NCBI GenBank assembly: GCA_026985495.1
Contig: JALSQJ010000206.1
Span: 1-7,772, forward strand
Source of the DNA: Campylobacteraceae bacterium
GTDB lineage: Bacteria; Campylobacterota; Campylobacteria; Campylobacterales; Sulfurovaceae
DNA length: 7,772 bases
Reading direction: 5' to 3'
Shown: positions 1-6,818 of the stretch, piece after piece
Layout: each line of letters begins with the position of its first letter
Numbering within the stretch: position 1 is the stretch's first letter
Notes under the pieces: model-generated
Told to the model about the DNA's origin: nothing
The model's input: the letters and a program-made list of their open reading frames with translations, nothing else
Database searches by the model: none
Translations under genes and position numbers: made by a program

Positions 1-165
1 CAATTGCAAACTATTTCTAGTGAATTGACAAAAGAGTTTGGTAGAAGTTTTGATGTTACAAATTTAAGAAATATGAGATGATTTTATATAACTTTTCCAA
101 TTCGAGAGACACTGTCTCCTAAATTGAGTTGGAGTCATTATAGAGTTTTACTGAGGGTAGAAAAC
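1..165 (+). pseudogene. Decayed fragment of a DUF1016 / YhcG-type nuclease-family gene
   Basis: Frame 1 reads as the N-terminal DUF1016 region: a stretch like ELTKEFGRSFDVTNLRNMR, then FYITFPIRETLSPKLSWSH, then YRVLLRVEN. These are hallmark segments of the YhcG/DUF1016 family, whose full-length members (usually over 300 residues) carry a C-terminal PDDEXK nuclease domain and often sit near restriction or other defence genes. The frame is broken by TGA at 79-81, at a position that is normally an ordinary residue between MR and FY. Family resemblance stops after RVEN (about 165). The frame then runs through unrelated codons to a TAA at 217-219, inside the 3' end of the opposing gene. The catalytic half is missing, so this is a non-functional remnant. 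Its 5' end lies outside the window. Family assignment is from memory of the conserved motifs. I am confident it is a remnant; whether the gene was intact upstream is unknown. Confidence 0.8.
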
Positions 166-195
166 CAAGAATCGAGTTATAGGGCAACAAACCCC

Positions 196-861
196 TTAAA
201 AAGTATAATTAACACCTAAACTTAGTACTGGATAGAACTTAAATTTAGATAAATCATCATTGATATTTTGCTCCTCTTGAGCAATATCACTAGCAATTTG
301 TGATGCTAAAGTTGAGTTTATAACCTCTGCATTTAGATTTGCTGTTCCTGCTCCTTGGTAAAGTACTCCTAAATCAAAGGTAAATCCCCACCCTGTATCG
401 TGTGCATCATTCCCCCAACCAATTCCAAAATAGGGTGCAATTTTATTAAAAGTAATATCAGAATTCAATCGTCCTAAATCAGAAGCCGTATATGTACGAC
501 CATTAATATCTACAGATACTTCTGAAGATGGTGTTACAGTTCCATGAAATTTATTTCCATTATAATAAAGCCCAGAACTTAATCTAAAATTATTCTCAAA
601 TGGATAAGCATCTACCAATACCCCTAAAGTTAAAAGGTCTAATGTTCCACTATAGGTATTTCCATCAGATGTTTCTGTATCACTATAACTCAATCCATTA
701 ACATTAAATCGTGCCGAATATCTACTGTTAATAGGGGTTGAAATATCTACACCATAACCCAACGTACTTATTTTTAAAGCACCATTTACCTCCATTTTAT
801 CATCTGCAACAAGTAACATAGATGAAGATGCAATTAAAACTCCTAACAATACTCTTTTCAT
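196..861 (-). CDS. Outer-membrane beta-barrel protein, uncharacterised
   Basis: A 221-residue exported protein. Residues 1-19 form a Sec signal peptide (MKR, hydrophobic core, likely cleavage after LLVA). The mature part alternates polar and hydrophobic residues with many Gly and aromatic residues, and ends in FYPVLSLGVNYTF. A C-terminal Phe on an amphipathic strand is the classic recognition signal of the BAM machinery. Segments such as YPFENNFRLSSGLYYNGNK (86-104), APYFGIGWGN (142-151) and GWGFTFDLGVLYQG (157-170) resemble a proteobacterial family of small, uncharacterised outer-membrane proteins. An acidic, probably helical insert (about 186-205) lies before the last strand. The ATG is preceded by AAGGA (868-872) six bases upstream, which supports this start. 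It is transcribed alone, divergently from pqiA, and its 3' end abuts a nuclease-gene remnant. No function can be assigned beyond the barrel fold. Confidence 0.85.
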   Translation of the reverse strand: MKRVLLGVLIASSSMLLVADDKMEVNGALKISTLGYGVDISTPINSRYSARFNVNGLSYSDTETSDGNTYSGTLDLLTLGVLVDAYPFENNFRLSSGLYYNGNKFHGTVTPSSEVSVDINGRTYTASDLGRLNSDITFNKIAPYFGIGWGNDAHDTGWGFTFDLGVLYQGAGTANLNAEVINSTLASQIASDIAQEEQNINDDLSKFKFYPVLSLGVNYTF

Positions 862-867
862 TTTATT

Positions 868-895
868 TCCTTAATTCAGTATAGTACCTATTATA
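868..895 (-). promoter_or_regulatory. Promoter and ribosome site of the outer-membrane protein gene
   Basis: On the minus strand a perfect TATAAT lies at 895-890. It predicts a transcript start near 883 and a leader of about 22 bases. AAGGA at 872-868 is six bases from the ATG. There is no recognisable -35 hexamer 17 bases upstream, only an AT-rich tract, as is usual for sigma-70 promoters in Campylobacterota. Base composition makes chance TATAAT matches common, but position and spacing to the ribosome site are right. Confidence 0.5.
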
Positions 896-959
896 ATCAA
901 TTAATTATTAAGATAAGATGTTACTCTATTAAAAAAATTAAATAGTCACTTAAAAATTA

Positions 960-968
960 TGTTATAAT
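960..968 (+). promoter_or_regulatory. Extended -10 promoter predicting a leaderless pqiA transcript
   Basis: TGTTATAAT matches the extended -10 consensus TGnTATAAT at every fixed position. A start seven bases past the hexamer falls at 975, the A of the first pqiA ATG. No purine-rich ribosome site lies between the hexamer and the ATG, and no other in-frame start precedes the first conserved cysteine. No clear -35 box is seen, which extended -10 promoters do not need. Confidence 0.55.
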
Positions 969-974
969 TTAATA

Positions 975-1610
975 ATGATAAATGAACAAGAATTAGATAA
1001 CCTCATCATCTGTAAAAAGTGCCATACCTTACATGAGAAGATATCTCTACCTAATAAAAAAAAAGCTCTATGCACAAAATGCAATGTTGTACTCTATCAA
1101 GAAGATAAAAATATTATTGATAAAACCTTAGCACTAGTTCTTGCAGCTGCGATATCTCTTATAATTGCTTATCAATATACTATTGTTACTATCAACATTC
1201 AAGGTTTAGAAAAGAGTTTAACCGTTGGCTCTCTTTTTATGGTCATAATGGAAAATGAGCAATATATAGTAGGAGTTATGTTTATATTCTTAATTGTCAT
1301 CTTTCCAATTACAATTATATTTTCTATGCTAACACTACTCTATTTGATGAAAATCAAAAAAGCTCCTTACCTTACAAAAAGATTACTTATTCTCTTGGCA
1401 CACGTACGACCATGGAGCATGGTAGATATATTTTTCATCTCTCTTTTAGTTGCAATGGTAAAACTATTTGACTATGCCTATATTGAGTTAGGAGTATCTT
1501 TTATAGCTTTTATATTTACACTAATTCTTGATATAATCATTACTAAAAAAGTTAGCTTTTATGAACTATGGGACAAACATACTGAAATATATGGGACAAT
1601 AGATGAATAA
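975..1610 (+). CDS. pqiA: PqiA-like inner-membrane protein, first (N-terminal-half) copy
   Basis: A 211-residue PqiA-domain protein. Two CxxC pairs (Cys13/16 and Cys33/36) form the zinc-ribbon or rubredoxin-like knuckle that begins each PqiA domain. Four membrane segments follow (about 49-72, 97-127, 138-165 and 172-190). The signature RPWSMVDIF (about 144-152) is present, and the tail FYELWD matches the domain's usual end. E. coli PqiA carries two such domains in one chain of about 417 residues; here they are separate genes, an arrangement also seen in other proteobacteria. PqiA is the inner-membrane partner of the PqiB/PqiC lipid-transport complex. The PANxxP motif usual in the first membrane helix is replaced (IIAYQYTIV), so this copy is the more diverged one. 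The stop overlaps the next start by 8 bases. No Shine-Dalgarno sequence precedes the ATG, which fits a leaderless message. Family call is firm; which half does what is not known. Confidence 0.88.
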   Translation: MINEQELDNLIICKKCHTLHEKISLPNKKKALCTKCNVVLYQEDKNIIDKTLALVLAAAISLIIAYQYTIVTINIQGLEKSLTVGSLFMVIMENEQYIVGVMFIFLIVIFPITIIFSMLTLLYLMKIKKAPYLTKRLLILLAHVRPWSMVDIFFISLLVAMVKLFDYAYIELGVSFIAFIFTLILDIIITKKVSFYELWDKHTEIYGTIDE

Positions 1611-2205
1611 AGAAGTAGAGTTTGTAAGATGCCATATCTGTGAAGCAGTCAATTATGATAGTGAGGAGAAGAGCTTATGCCGAAGATGTCACTCACCTAT
1701 CTATCAAGATTTAAAAATTTCATATCATAAAACTATAGCATTTTTAATTACAGCTATTATTCTCTATATTCCTGCCAATATATACCCTATTTTAATATCA
1801 AAAAAGTTTGGAATTAACAGTGAAAGTACTATTATAGGGGGAATTGTCCATCTATGGGAGTCTGGTTCCTACCCTATTGCACTTATTATTTTAATTGCCT
1901 CTGTATTTGTTCCTCTATTAAAATTTTTATTAATTATCTATCTATTAATAGCTACCAAATACAATCTAAACTCATCAAAGCTTGATAAACACAAACTTTT
2001 CTATATTACAGAAGCTATTGGCCCTTGGTCAATGGTTGATGTATTTGTAGTTATTATACTCTCTGTACTTATTCACTTCTCAGGAATACAAATCTTTCCA
2101 GGAGCTGGAGCAACAGCCTTTGCACTCATGGTCTTTTTTACCATGCTCTCTGCCTTGTCATTTGATACAAGATTAATTAAACATCGAAAAAGGAAAAATC
2201 TATAA
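1603..2205 (+). CDS. pqiA: PqiA-like inner-membrane protein, second copy
   Basis: A 200-residue PqiA-domain protein with all the family hallmarks: CxxC at 10/13 and 26/29, the IPANIYPIL motif in the first membrane helix (about 56-64), the YPIALIILIASVFVPLLKF helix (about 90-108), GPWSMVDVF (about 140-148) and a terminal SFDTRLI element. Its ATG lies within the last codons of the upstream pqiA-like gene, in the +1 frame, with only a weak ribosome site. Translation is therefore probably coupled to the gene before it. It ends in TAATG, shared with pqiB. It is inferred to anchor PqiB in the inner membrane and to take part in lipid entry or exit there. It is not a frameshifted second half of one gene, because it has its own complete N-terminal cysteine module. 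Confidence 0.9.
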   Translation: MNKEVEFVRCHICEAVNYDSEEKSLCRRCHSPIYQDLKISYHKTIAFLITAIILYIPANIYPILISKKFGINSESTIIGGIVHLWESGSYPIALIILIASVFVPLLKFLLIIYLLIATKYNLNSSKLDKHKLFYITEAIGPWSMVDVFVVIILSVLIHFSGIQIFPGAGATAFALMVFFTMLSALSFDTRLIKHRKRKNL

Positions 2206-3896
2206 TGCCAAATCATAAAAAATACAACACTCCTAAAATTAAAGAGGCAAAAGGGGTTCAACTCTTAACTACTATATGGCTTGTTCCTACTATAGCAATG
2301 GTTATTGCATTATGGTTAGCTTACCAATACTACTCTAAAATTGGTCCTACTATTCAAATAAATTTTAAATCAAATGCTGGTCTCATTGCAAATCAAAGTC
2401 AAGTAAAGTTTCGTGATGTAACAGTAGGTATGGTCTCAAAAATCTCTCTCTCTAAAGATGGTGATGGGGTAACTGTAGAGGTGAAGATTAACAAAGATAT
2501 TGCAAATTACCTTAATGAAAAAGCAAAATTTTGGATTGTTCATGCCGATGTAGGCTCACATGGTGTCTCTGGACTAGATACCCTTCTCTCTGGTTCTTAC
2601 ATTGAACTTTTTGGTATTAAAGGTAAGAAAACAAAATATAAATTTCAAGGGTTAGAGAAACCATATATTAACAAAGATGCAAAGGGAAAATACTATATAC
2701 TCTCTGCTCCAAACTCAAACAATATTACTGAGGGTTCTCATGTCTATTATAGAATGATAAAAGTTGGACGAGTTGAGAGAGTTGCTATCTCACCTGATGG
2801 GAAAAAAGTTAATTTTACAATTTTTGTCAAAGAGAGATATACTACTTTTATTAACAATCAAAGCCAATTTTATACAACTAGTAGTTTAAGTGTTGATTTT
2901 TCTCAAGGGAAACTAGATTTAAACATCGCCTCTATATCACAACTTGTTCATGGAGGTATCTCTATCTATACTCCTATACAATCTATAAATAGTGATAATA
3001 ACAGAAGTAAAGAGAGACAAAAACAGATATACCCTCTATATAAAAGCTTAGCAGAGATGAAAGCAAAACATCTTATGGTAGATAGTACAGAAAAAATCTA
3101 TACCTTTAATTTTGAAGAGGAAGAGAATAGATTAGAGATTGGTTCACCTATTGAGTTTAATGGATTTCAAATAGGTTATATCACCGATATAAAAAGTCAT
3201 TTTGATGCAACATCTAAAAAAGTAAAATCTAAAGTATTTGCTCTAATTCACACCCAAGCTTTTAATAATAGTGACAATATAAAAGGTGATAAAGTTATAG
3301 AAGATTTAGTAAAATCAGGATTACGAGCATCAATTGACTCTGCTCTACCAATGATAGGTAGTGACTATATTAATCTAATATTTGATAAAAACTCTACAGG
3401 TGAAATAGTCAAAGGTTCAAAGTATGATATATTTCCAACAATAAAAGCTAAAAAAGGCTCAACACTTCTAAATGATGTAAATAGGCTTATTGTAAAACTA
3501 GAGAATCTACCTCTTGAAAATCTACTAATATCAGCAGATAAACTCTTAAAAGATAATAACAAACCTATTCAAAATCTATTAAAAGATTTACGAAAAACAG
3601 TTAATAGTGTAAATACCATTGTAAAAGATTTTGATAAAACAGCTCTAAATCTTAATAAACTTACAGGTAAAGAGTCATTACAAAATTTACCATCAGAGTT
3701 AACATTAACACTAAATGAACTTACAACAACACTTCAAAAGGTTCAAGCCCTTGCTGAAGATTATGGTGCAGATTCTCGTTTTGCTTCAGAACTCTCTTTA
3801 ACTCTTAGAGAACTAACTTTAACAGCTGAGTCAATGGGTAGAATTAGCCTAAAACTTGAGAAGAAACCAAATGCACTTATATTAGGAGATGACTAA
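2205..3896 (+). CDS. pqiB: PqiB, triple-MCE-domain intermembrane lipid transport protein
   Basis: 563 residues, close to E. coli PqiB (about 546). One N-terminal membrane helix (about 20-42) anchors it in the inner membrane. Three MCE/MlaD domains follow: about 47-137 (GLIANQSQVKFRDVTVGMV, ending LLSGSYIELFG), about 163-258 (ITEGSHVYYRMIKVGRVERV) and about 297-396 (LEIGSPIEFNGFQIGYITDI, ending IGSDYINLIF). A long helical C-terminus (about 418-553) ends in KPNALILG, the usual MCE-protein tail. In the E. coli homologue stacked hexameric MCE rings and a coiled-coil needle make a tunnel across the periplasm for lipids. The start overlaps the preceding stop (TAATG) and has AGGA at 2191-2194. The stop again forms TAATG with pqiC. 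There is no MlaE/MlaF pair here, so Pqi is a better label than Mla. Confidence 0.95.
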   Translation: MPNHKKYNTPKIKEAKGVQLLTTIWLVPTIAMVIALWLAYQYYSKIGPTIQINFKSNAGLIANQSQVKFRDVTVGMVSKISLSKDGDGVTVEVKINKDIANYLNEKAKFWIVHADVGSHGVSGLDTLLSGSYIELFGIKGKKTKYKFQGLEKPYINKDAKGKYYILSAPNSNNITEGSHVYYRMIKVGRVERVAISPDGKKVNFTIFVKERYTTFINNQSQFYTTSSLSVDFSQGKLDLNIASISQLVHGGISIYTPIQSINSDNNRSKERQKQIYPLYKSLAEMKAKHLMVDSTEKIYTFNFEEEENRLEIGSPIEFNGFQIGYITDIKSHFDATSKKVKSKVFALIHTQAFNNSDNIKGDKVIEDLVKSGLRASIDSALPMIGSDYINLIFDKNSTGEIVKGSKYDIFPTIKAKKGSTLLNDVNRLIVKLENLPLENLLISADKLLKDNNKPIQNLLKDLRKTVNSVNTIVKDFDKTALNLNKLTGKESLQNLPSELTLTLNELTTTLQKVQALAEDYGADSRFASELSLTLRELTLTAESMGRISLKLEKKPNALILGDD

Positions 3897-4450
3897 TGAA
3901 AAAACTTTTACCTCTACTTTTTACCCTTATTGTACTAGTAGGTTGTAGCTCTAAAAAATATTACACTCTAGGAAACAATTTAAATATTCATGCCGATACA
4001 ACCTATACCAAACCTATTGATATTGTAACTGTTAATATTCCCAAATATCTTCAAGACCATATTTTAGTACGTCAAGTTACACCCTATCGAATTGAACTTT
4101 TAGATAAAGCTCAATGGCTAACCCCTATGAAAAAACGTCTTACTAATATTCTTATTGACTATTTACAAAAATCTATGAACAACCCTAATGTATATCTCTA
4201 TCCTTGGAACTCAAATAAAAATAGTTACAAAAGAGTCTATGTAACCATTAAACGATTTATAGCTTATAAAAATAGTGTTTACCTAGAAGCAAATTATAAA
4301 ATTTATAATTTAAAAAGCAAAAAAAGCGATACAAAACTCTTTAATACTACTATACCAACAAAAGAGGATATTGATTCAATGATGCACTCTATGGAGATTG
4401 CCTATTTGCAGTTAGCAGAGAAAATTAAAAGTGATATAATTAATAAATGA
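3896..4450 (+). CDS. pqiC: PqiC, outer-membrane lipoprotein of the Pqi complex
   Basis: 184 residues, matching E. coli PqiC (about 187). The lipoprotein signal peptide ends in the lipobox LVGC with Cys17 as the lipidated residue. The next residues (SSKKYYTL) have no Asp at +2, so outer-membrane sorting is expected. The body matches the PqiC/YmbA (DUF330) family: a YYTL strand, then VNIPKYLQDHILVRQV, then AQWLTPMKKRLTNILIDYLQ. In the known complex PqiC forms a ring that receives the tip of the PqiB needle at the outer membrane. AGGAG at 3884-3888 is well placed for the ATG, which shares its A with the pqiB stop. The last codons contain candidate promoter elements for mltG. Confidence 0.9.
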   Translation: MKKLLPLLFTLIVLVGCSSKKYYTLGNNLNIHADTTYTKPIDIVTVNIPKYLQDHILVRQVTPYRIELLDKAQWLTPMKKRLTNILIDYLQKSMNNPNVYLYPWNSNKNSYKRVYVTIKRFIAYKNSVYLEANYKIYNLKSKKSDTKLFNTTIPTKEDIDSMMHSMEIAYLQLAEKIKSDIINK

Positions 4451-4457
4451 GTATAAT
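4432..4457 (+). promoter_or_regulatory. Candidate internal promoter for mltG
   Basis: TGATATAAT at 4432-4440 is a perfect extended -10 element inside the last codons of pqiC. It would start a transcript near 4447, giving a 16-base leader to the mltG ATG at 4463. A second TATAAT at 4452-4457 would start transcription almost on that ATG. The gap contains no good Shine-Dalgarno sequence. Because the region is very AT-rich, either match could be chance. Confidence 0.3.
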
Positions 4458-4462
4458 TGTCT

Positions 4463-5416
4463 ATGAAATTTCTTAATATTATTTATAGAATCATATCATC
4501 TGTTTTAAAAGCGACTATTTTAGCAGTTGCAGCACTTATCTTTTACTTCTCTAGTACCATTCAAACAACAAAAACAGTTGTTCTTCCAAAGGGTTCAATT
4601 ACTAAAGTAGTAGAGCATCTTAAAAAAGATGGCTACAAGTTAACTCCACTAGATACCTACATGTTAGCCTATCTACTTGATGCACCTAAAAGTGGTACAC
4701 TTGTTATTGGAGGTAAAAAAATGAGTCGTATAGCTTTCTTGAAAAAACTTAGCTCAGCTAAAGAGGCAATAGATATAGTCACTCTAATTCCTGGTGAGAC
4801 AAAAGTAATCTTCTTAGAGATATTAGCCGACAACTATGGACTAAGCCTCTCTAAACTTAATCAATACTACGATAAATTTTCACCATATAAAGAGGCTGGA
4901 ATTGTTCCAGAGACCTACCATATTCCTAAAGATATAGATGAAGAGAGAGTTATGAAAATTCTTATCTCTCAAAGTGAAAAAGAGTATGAGAAACTATCTA
5001 AAAGATATTTTAAAAAGTACAATAAGCAAGAGTGGAACAAAATACTCACTATCGCTTCTATTGTTCAAAAAGAGGCAGCTAACCATCAAGAGATGCCAAC
5101 AATTGCATCTGTTATTTACAATAGACTAAAGATTGATATGGCACTTCAAATGGACGGTACACTCAACTATGGAAAATATTCTCATATTAAAGTGACACCA
5201 AAACGTATTAAGACTGATAAAAGTAAGTTTAATACCTATCTAAATCGTGGGCTGCCACCCTATCCTGTCTGCTCTGTCTCTTTAGAAGCTATTAAGGCTA
5301 CACTAGAACCTAAAAAAACAGAATATCTATATTTTATGCGAAATAAAAAAACAGGTCTGCATGATTTTACAAGCTCCTACCAAGAGCATCTACAAAATAT
5401 TAAAAAAGCTCAATAG
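4463..5416 (+). CDS. mltG: MltG, endolytic murein transglycosylase (YceG family)
   Basis: 317 residues from the ATG at 4463; a TTG two codons earlier (4457) is a weaker alternative. A short cytoplasmic N-terminus leads to one membrane helix (about 10-30) and a periplasmic catalytic region. The family signature is clear: IPGETKVIF, PETYHIP, then IASIVQKEA, where the Glu of QKEA (residue 204) matches the catalytic glutamate of E. coli MltG. NRLKIDMALQMDGTLNYG, NRGLPPYPV and KKTEYLYFM follow. The usual Pro-Gly after GLPPxPI is replaced by CSVS, a small local divergence. MltG cleaves nascent peptidoglycan inside the glycan chain and is thought to set strand length. It lies 12 bases after pqiC on the same strand, so it is probably cotranscribed with the pqi genes, from its own promoter, or both. 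It ends 4 bases from the convergent gene. Confidence 0.93.
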   Translation: MKFLNIIYRIISSVLKATILAVAALIFYFSSTIQTTKTVVLPKGSITKVVEHLKKDGYKLTPLDTYMLAYLLDAPKSGTLVIGGKKMSRIAFLKKLSSAKEAIDIVTLIPGETKVIFLEILADNYGLSLSKLNQYYDKFSPYKEAGIVPETYHIPKDIDEERVMKILISQSEKEYEKLSKRYFKKYNKQEWNKILTIASIVQKEAANHQEMPTIASVIYNRLKIDMALQMDGTLNYGKYSHIKVTPKRIKTDKSKFNTYLNRGLPPYPVCSVSLEAIKATLEPKKTEYLYFMRNKKTGLHDFTSSYQEHLQNIKKAQ

Positions 5417-5441
5417 AGATTTAATATATCTCTAAAGCTTT
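5405..5441. terminator. Bidirectional hairpin terminator spanning two convergent stop codons
   Basis: TAGAGAT (5414-5420) and ATCTCTA (5428-5434) pair perfectly over 7 bp around a 7-base loop. Outside them AAAGCT (5405-5410) pairs with AGCTTT (5436-5441), giving 6 more pairs across a small CAA/A internal loop. The mltG stop TAG is the start of the inner left arm, and the opposing stop codon (5421-5423) lies in the loop. Leftward transcripts get a six-U run from the A-tract at 5402-5407; the rightward U-run is short. It should therefore work best for the leftward operon. Confidence 0.65.
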
Positions 5442-6803
5442 CATTGTCTCAATAGAGAGCTTACTTGTTACCCCTAAACCTTTTGCTTTTTGATAAGCTC
5501 GTGCTGCCGATTTTGATTCTAAATCCCAAACTCCATTAATCTCACCACTGTAAAAACCTTGAAACTTTAATGCTCGTTGAACCTTCTTAATAATATTTGG
5601 AGTCATAGTTGATTCACATACCACTGGTATCCACTTTGCATACCCTTTAGTACGTTTACGCTGTGTTACAACAGTAATATACTCAGCAGGAATAACCACT
5701 TTTTTATATGATGCCTCTTTAATTAGCTTTTTAACTTGAATATTCTTGTAAACAGCAGGGGTCTTAACCAATTTAGTTGTTGCAGGTTTAACCAAAACTC
5801 TTTTAGCTATCTTTTGATATTTTGCTGGAGTCTTGGTAAGACATATCTTGTCACATTGGGTTGTTAAGCGTGTCTTTGCATATTGAGCAGAGGAGTCTGT
5901 CCAAAAATATTTTTCATCATTTAACTTTTCCTCTTTAGCAACTGTTTTATAAGTAGCATCAATTGGTAAACTTTTTACTCTAGCAGGAGAGACTAACTCT
6001 TCTACTTCTATACTCTTAACAATAGGTTTAACTACAACCTTTTTTTGTACTGCTGGAGCTAAAACAATTCGTTTTGTAATCTCTTTATAGGTAGTAGGAA
6101 CTTCTATTAAACAGATAACCTCTGATTGACTACACCCTCTATCTTCACAAATAGTTTTTCTCCACTCTGTTCGTGCTGGTTCAATGGCAACTTTATCTTT
6201 TACCTTTTTATAGACAGCTACAGATGGCAAAAGCTTTATAGTCGTATTATCAGTTACTATTTTTTTGAAACTTTTTTTATATTGTGCAGGTATAACCTCA
6301 AATCGTTCACTCGCTTCAGAAGCCAAAATTTTAGAGGTTACAGTTCTGTAAGTTGCTGGTTGATAGTGTTCATAATAACAAGTTCCTACCAATGCATTTT
6401 GAATATCTAATCCACTCTTTTGAGCTGAATCTACACAAGATTTAAAAGCCTCTGGACTATTTATATTTAAACTTTTTCTCCAAACTTTTTTAGATGGCTT
6501 AACTAAAACTCGTTCATAAACCGTTTTATATTGAGCAGGAGTTACTATAATTTTCTCTTTTCCATCACTCACTTTTACTTTTTTATTGTAAATTTTATAT
6601 TGAGTAGGAATAACCTCATATTTTACACTCTCATCATTTATTAAAACTTTTTTTGTTGACTTCACTCTTGTTGTTTTTATATATTTTGGAGGATAAAAAG
6701 ATTTTGTAAAACACTCTCCAGGCTTTGCACCTATAGGCATCTCATCTAGTGCCATACTAGTAGTTGTACTTATTGCTGTTATCGCAAAAATTCTCTTAAT
6801 CAT
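5421..6803 (-). CDS. Exported tandem-repeat protein with C-terminal peptidoglycan-binding domain
   Basis: 460 residues. A Sec signal peptide (about 1-18, ending SMA-LD) is followed by about 380 residues of degenerate 20-25-residue modules built on PAxYKxVxKxVLVKPA (for example Pro-x-x-Tyr-Lys at 66-70, 89-93, 172-176, 236-240, 326-329 and 372-375). Residues 400-459 form a PG_binding_1 domain (MTPNIIKKVQRALKFQGFY, then GEINGVWDLESKSAARAYQK). Trp108, 214, 301 and 391 recur about every 90-105 residues, each followed by cysteines (nine Cys in the mature protein). This suggests four larger repeat units, possibly with periplasmic disulfides. Similar proteins ending in a WxPVxCE-MTPNxI element before a peptidoglycan-binding domain occur, as I recall, in other proteobacteria, without known function. 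AAGGA (6809-6813), five bases before the ATG, supports the start. It is the second gene of an operon, 15 bases after the alpha-crystallin-like gene. A role tethering something to the cell wall is inferred only. Confidence 0.8.
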   Translation of the reverse strand: MIKRIFAITAISTTTSMALDEMPIGAKPGECFTKSFYPPKYIKTTRVKSTKKVLINDESVKYEVIPTQYKIYNKKVKVSDGKEKIIVTPAQYKTVYERVLVKPSKKVWRKSLNINSPEAFKSCVDSAQKSGLDIQNALVGTCYYEHYQPATYRTVTSKILASEASERFEVIPAQYKKSFKKIVTDNTTIKLLPSVAVYKKVKDKVAIEPARTEWRKTICEDRGCSQSEVICLIEVPTTYKEITKRIVLAPAVQKKVVVKPIVKSIEVEELVSPARVKSLPIDATYKTVAKEEKLNDEKYFWTDSSAQYAKTRLTTQCDKICLTKTPAKYQKIAKRVLVKPATTKLVKTPAVYKNIQVKKLIKEASYKKVVIPAEYITVVTQRKRTKGYAKWIPVVCESTMTPNIIKKVQRALKFQGFYSGEINGVWDLESKSAARAYQKAKGLGVTSKLSIETMKALEIY

Positions 6804-6818
6804 ATAATTCCTTATCTG

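Noticed and set aside
79..81. TGA read as tryptophan or selenocysteine in the DUF1016 fragment
   Set aside because: No other gene here uses in-frame TGA, pqiC ends with TGA as a true stop, and the fragment loses homology soon after, so decay is simpler.
98..118. Hairpin GAGAC-ACT-GTCTC near 106-118 as a terminator for the leftward outer-membrane protein gene
   Set aside because: It has no U-tract and lies in codons for a conserved DUF1016 segment, so the pairing is probably incidental.
1603..1610. Programmed frameshift joining the two PqiA proteins
   Set aside because: It would need a +1 shift, no slippery site is visible, and the second gene has its own ATG and complete N-terminal cysteine module.
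2073..2261. 62-residue open frame on the minus strand
   Set aside because: It is antisense to the end of the second pqiA gene and the start of pqiB, has no ribosome site and has no recognisable features.
3365..3562. 65-residue open frame on the minus strand
   Set aside because: It lies wholly inside pqiB, which is strongly supported by its MCE domains; no independent coding evidence.
6126..6410. 94-residue open frame on the plus strand, rich in Phe, Tyr and Ser
   Set aside because: It is the complement of the Lys-rich repeat gene; its composition is what antisense of that gene predicts, and it has no start signal.
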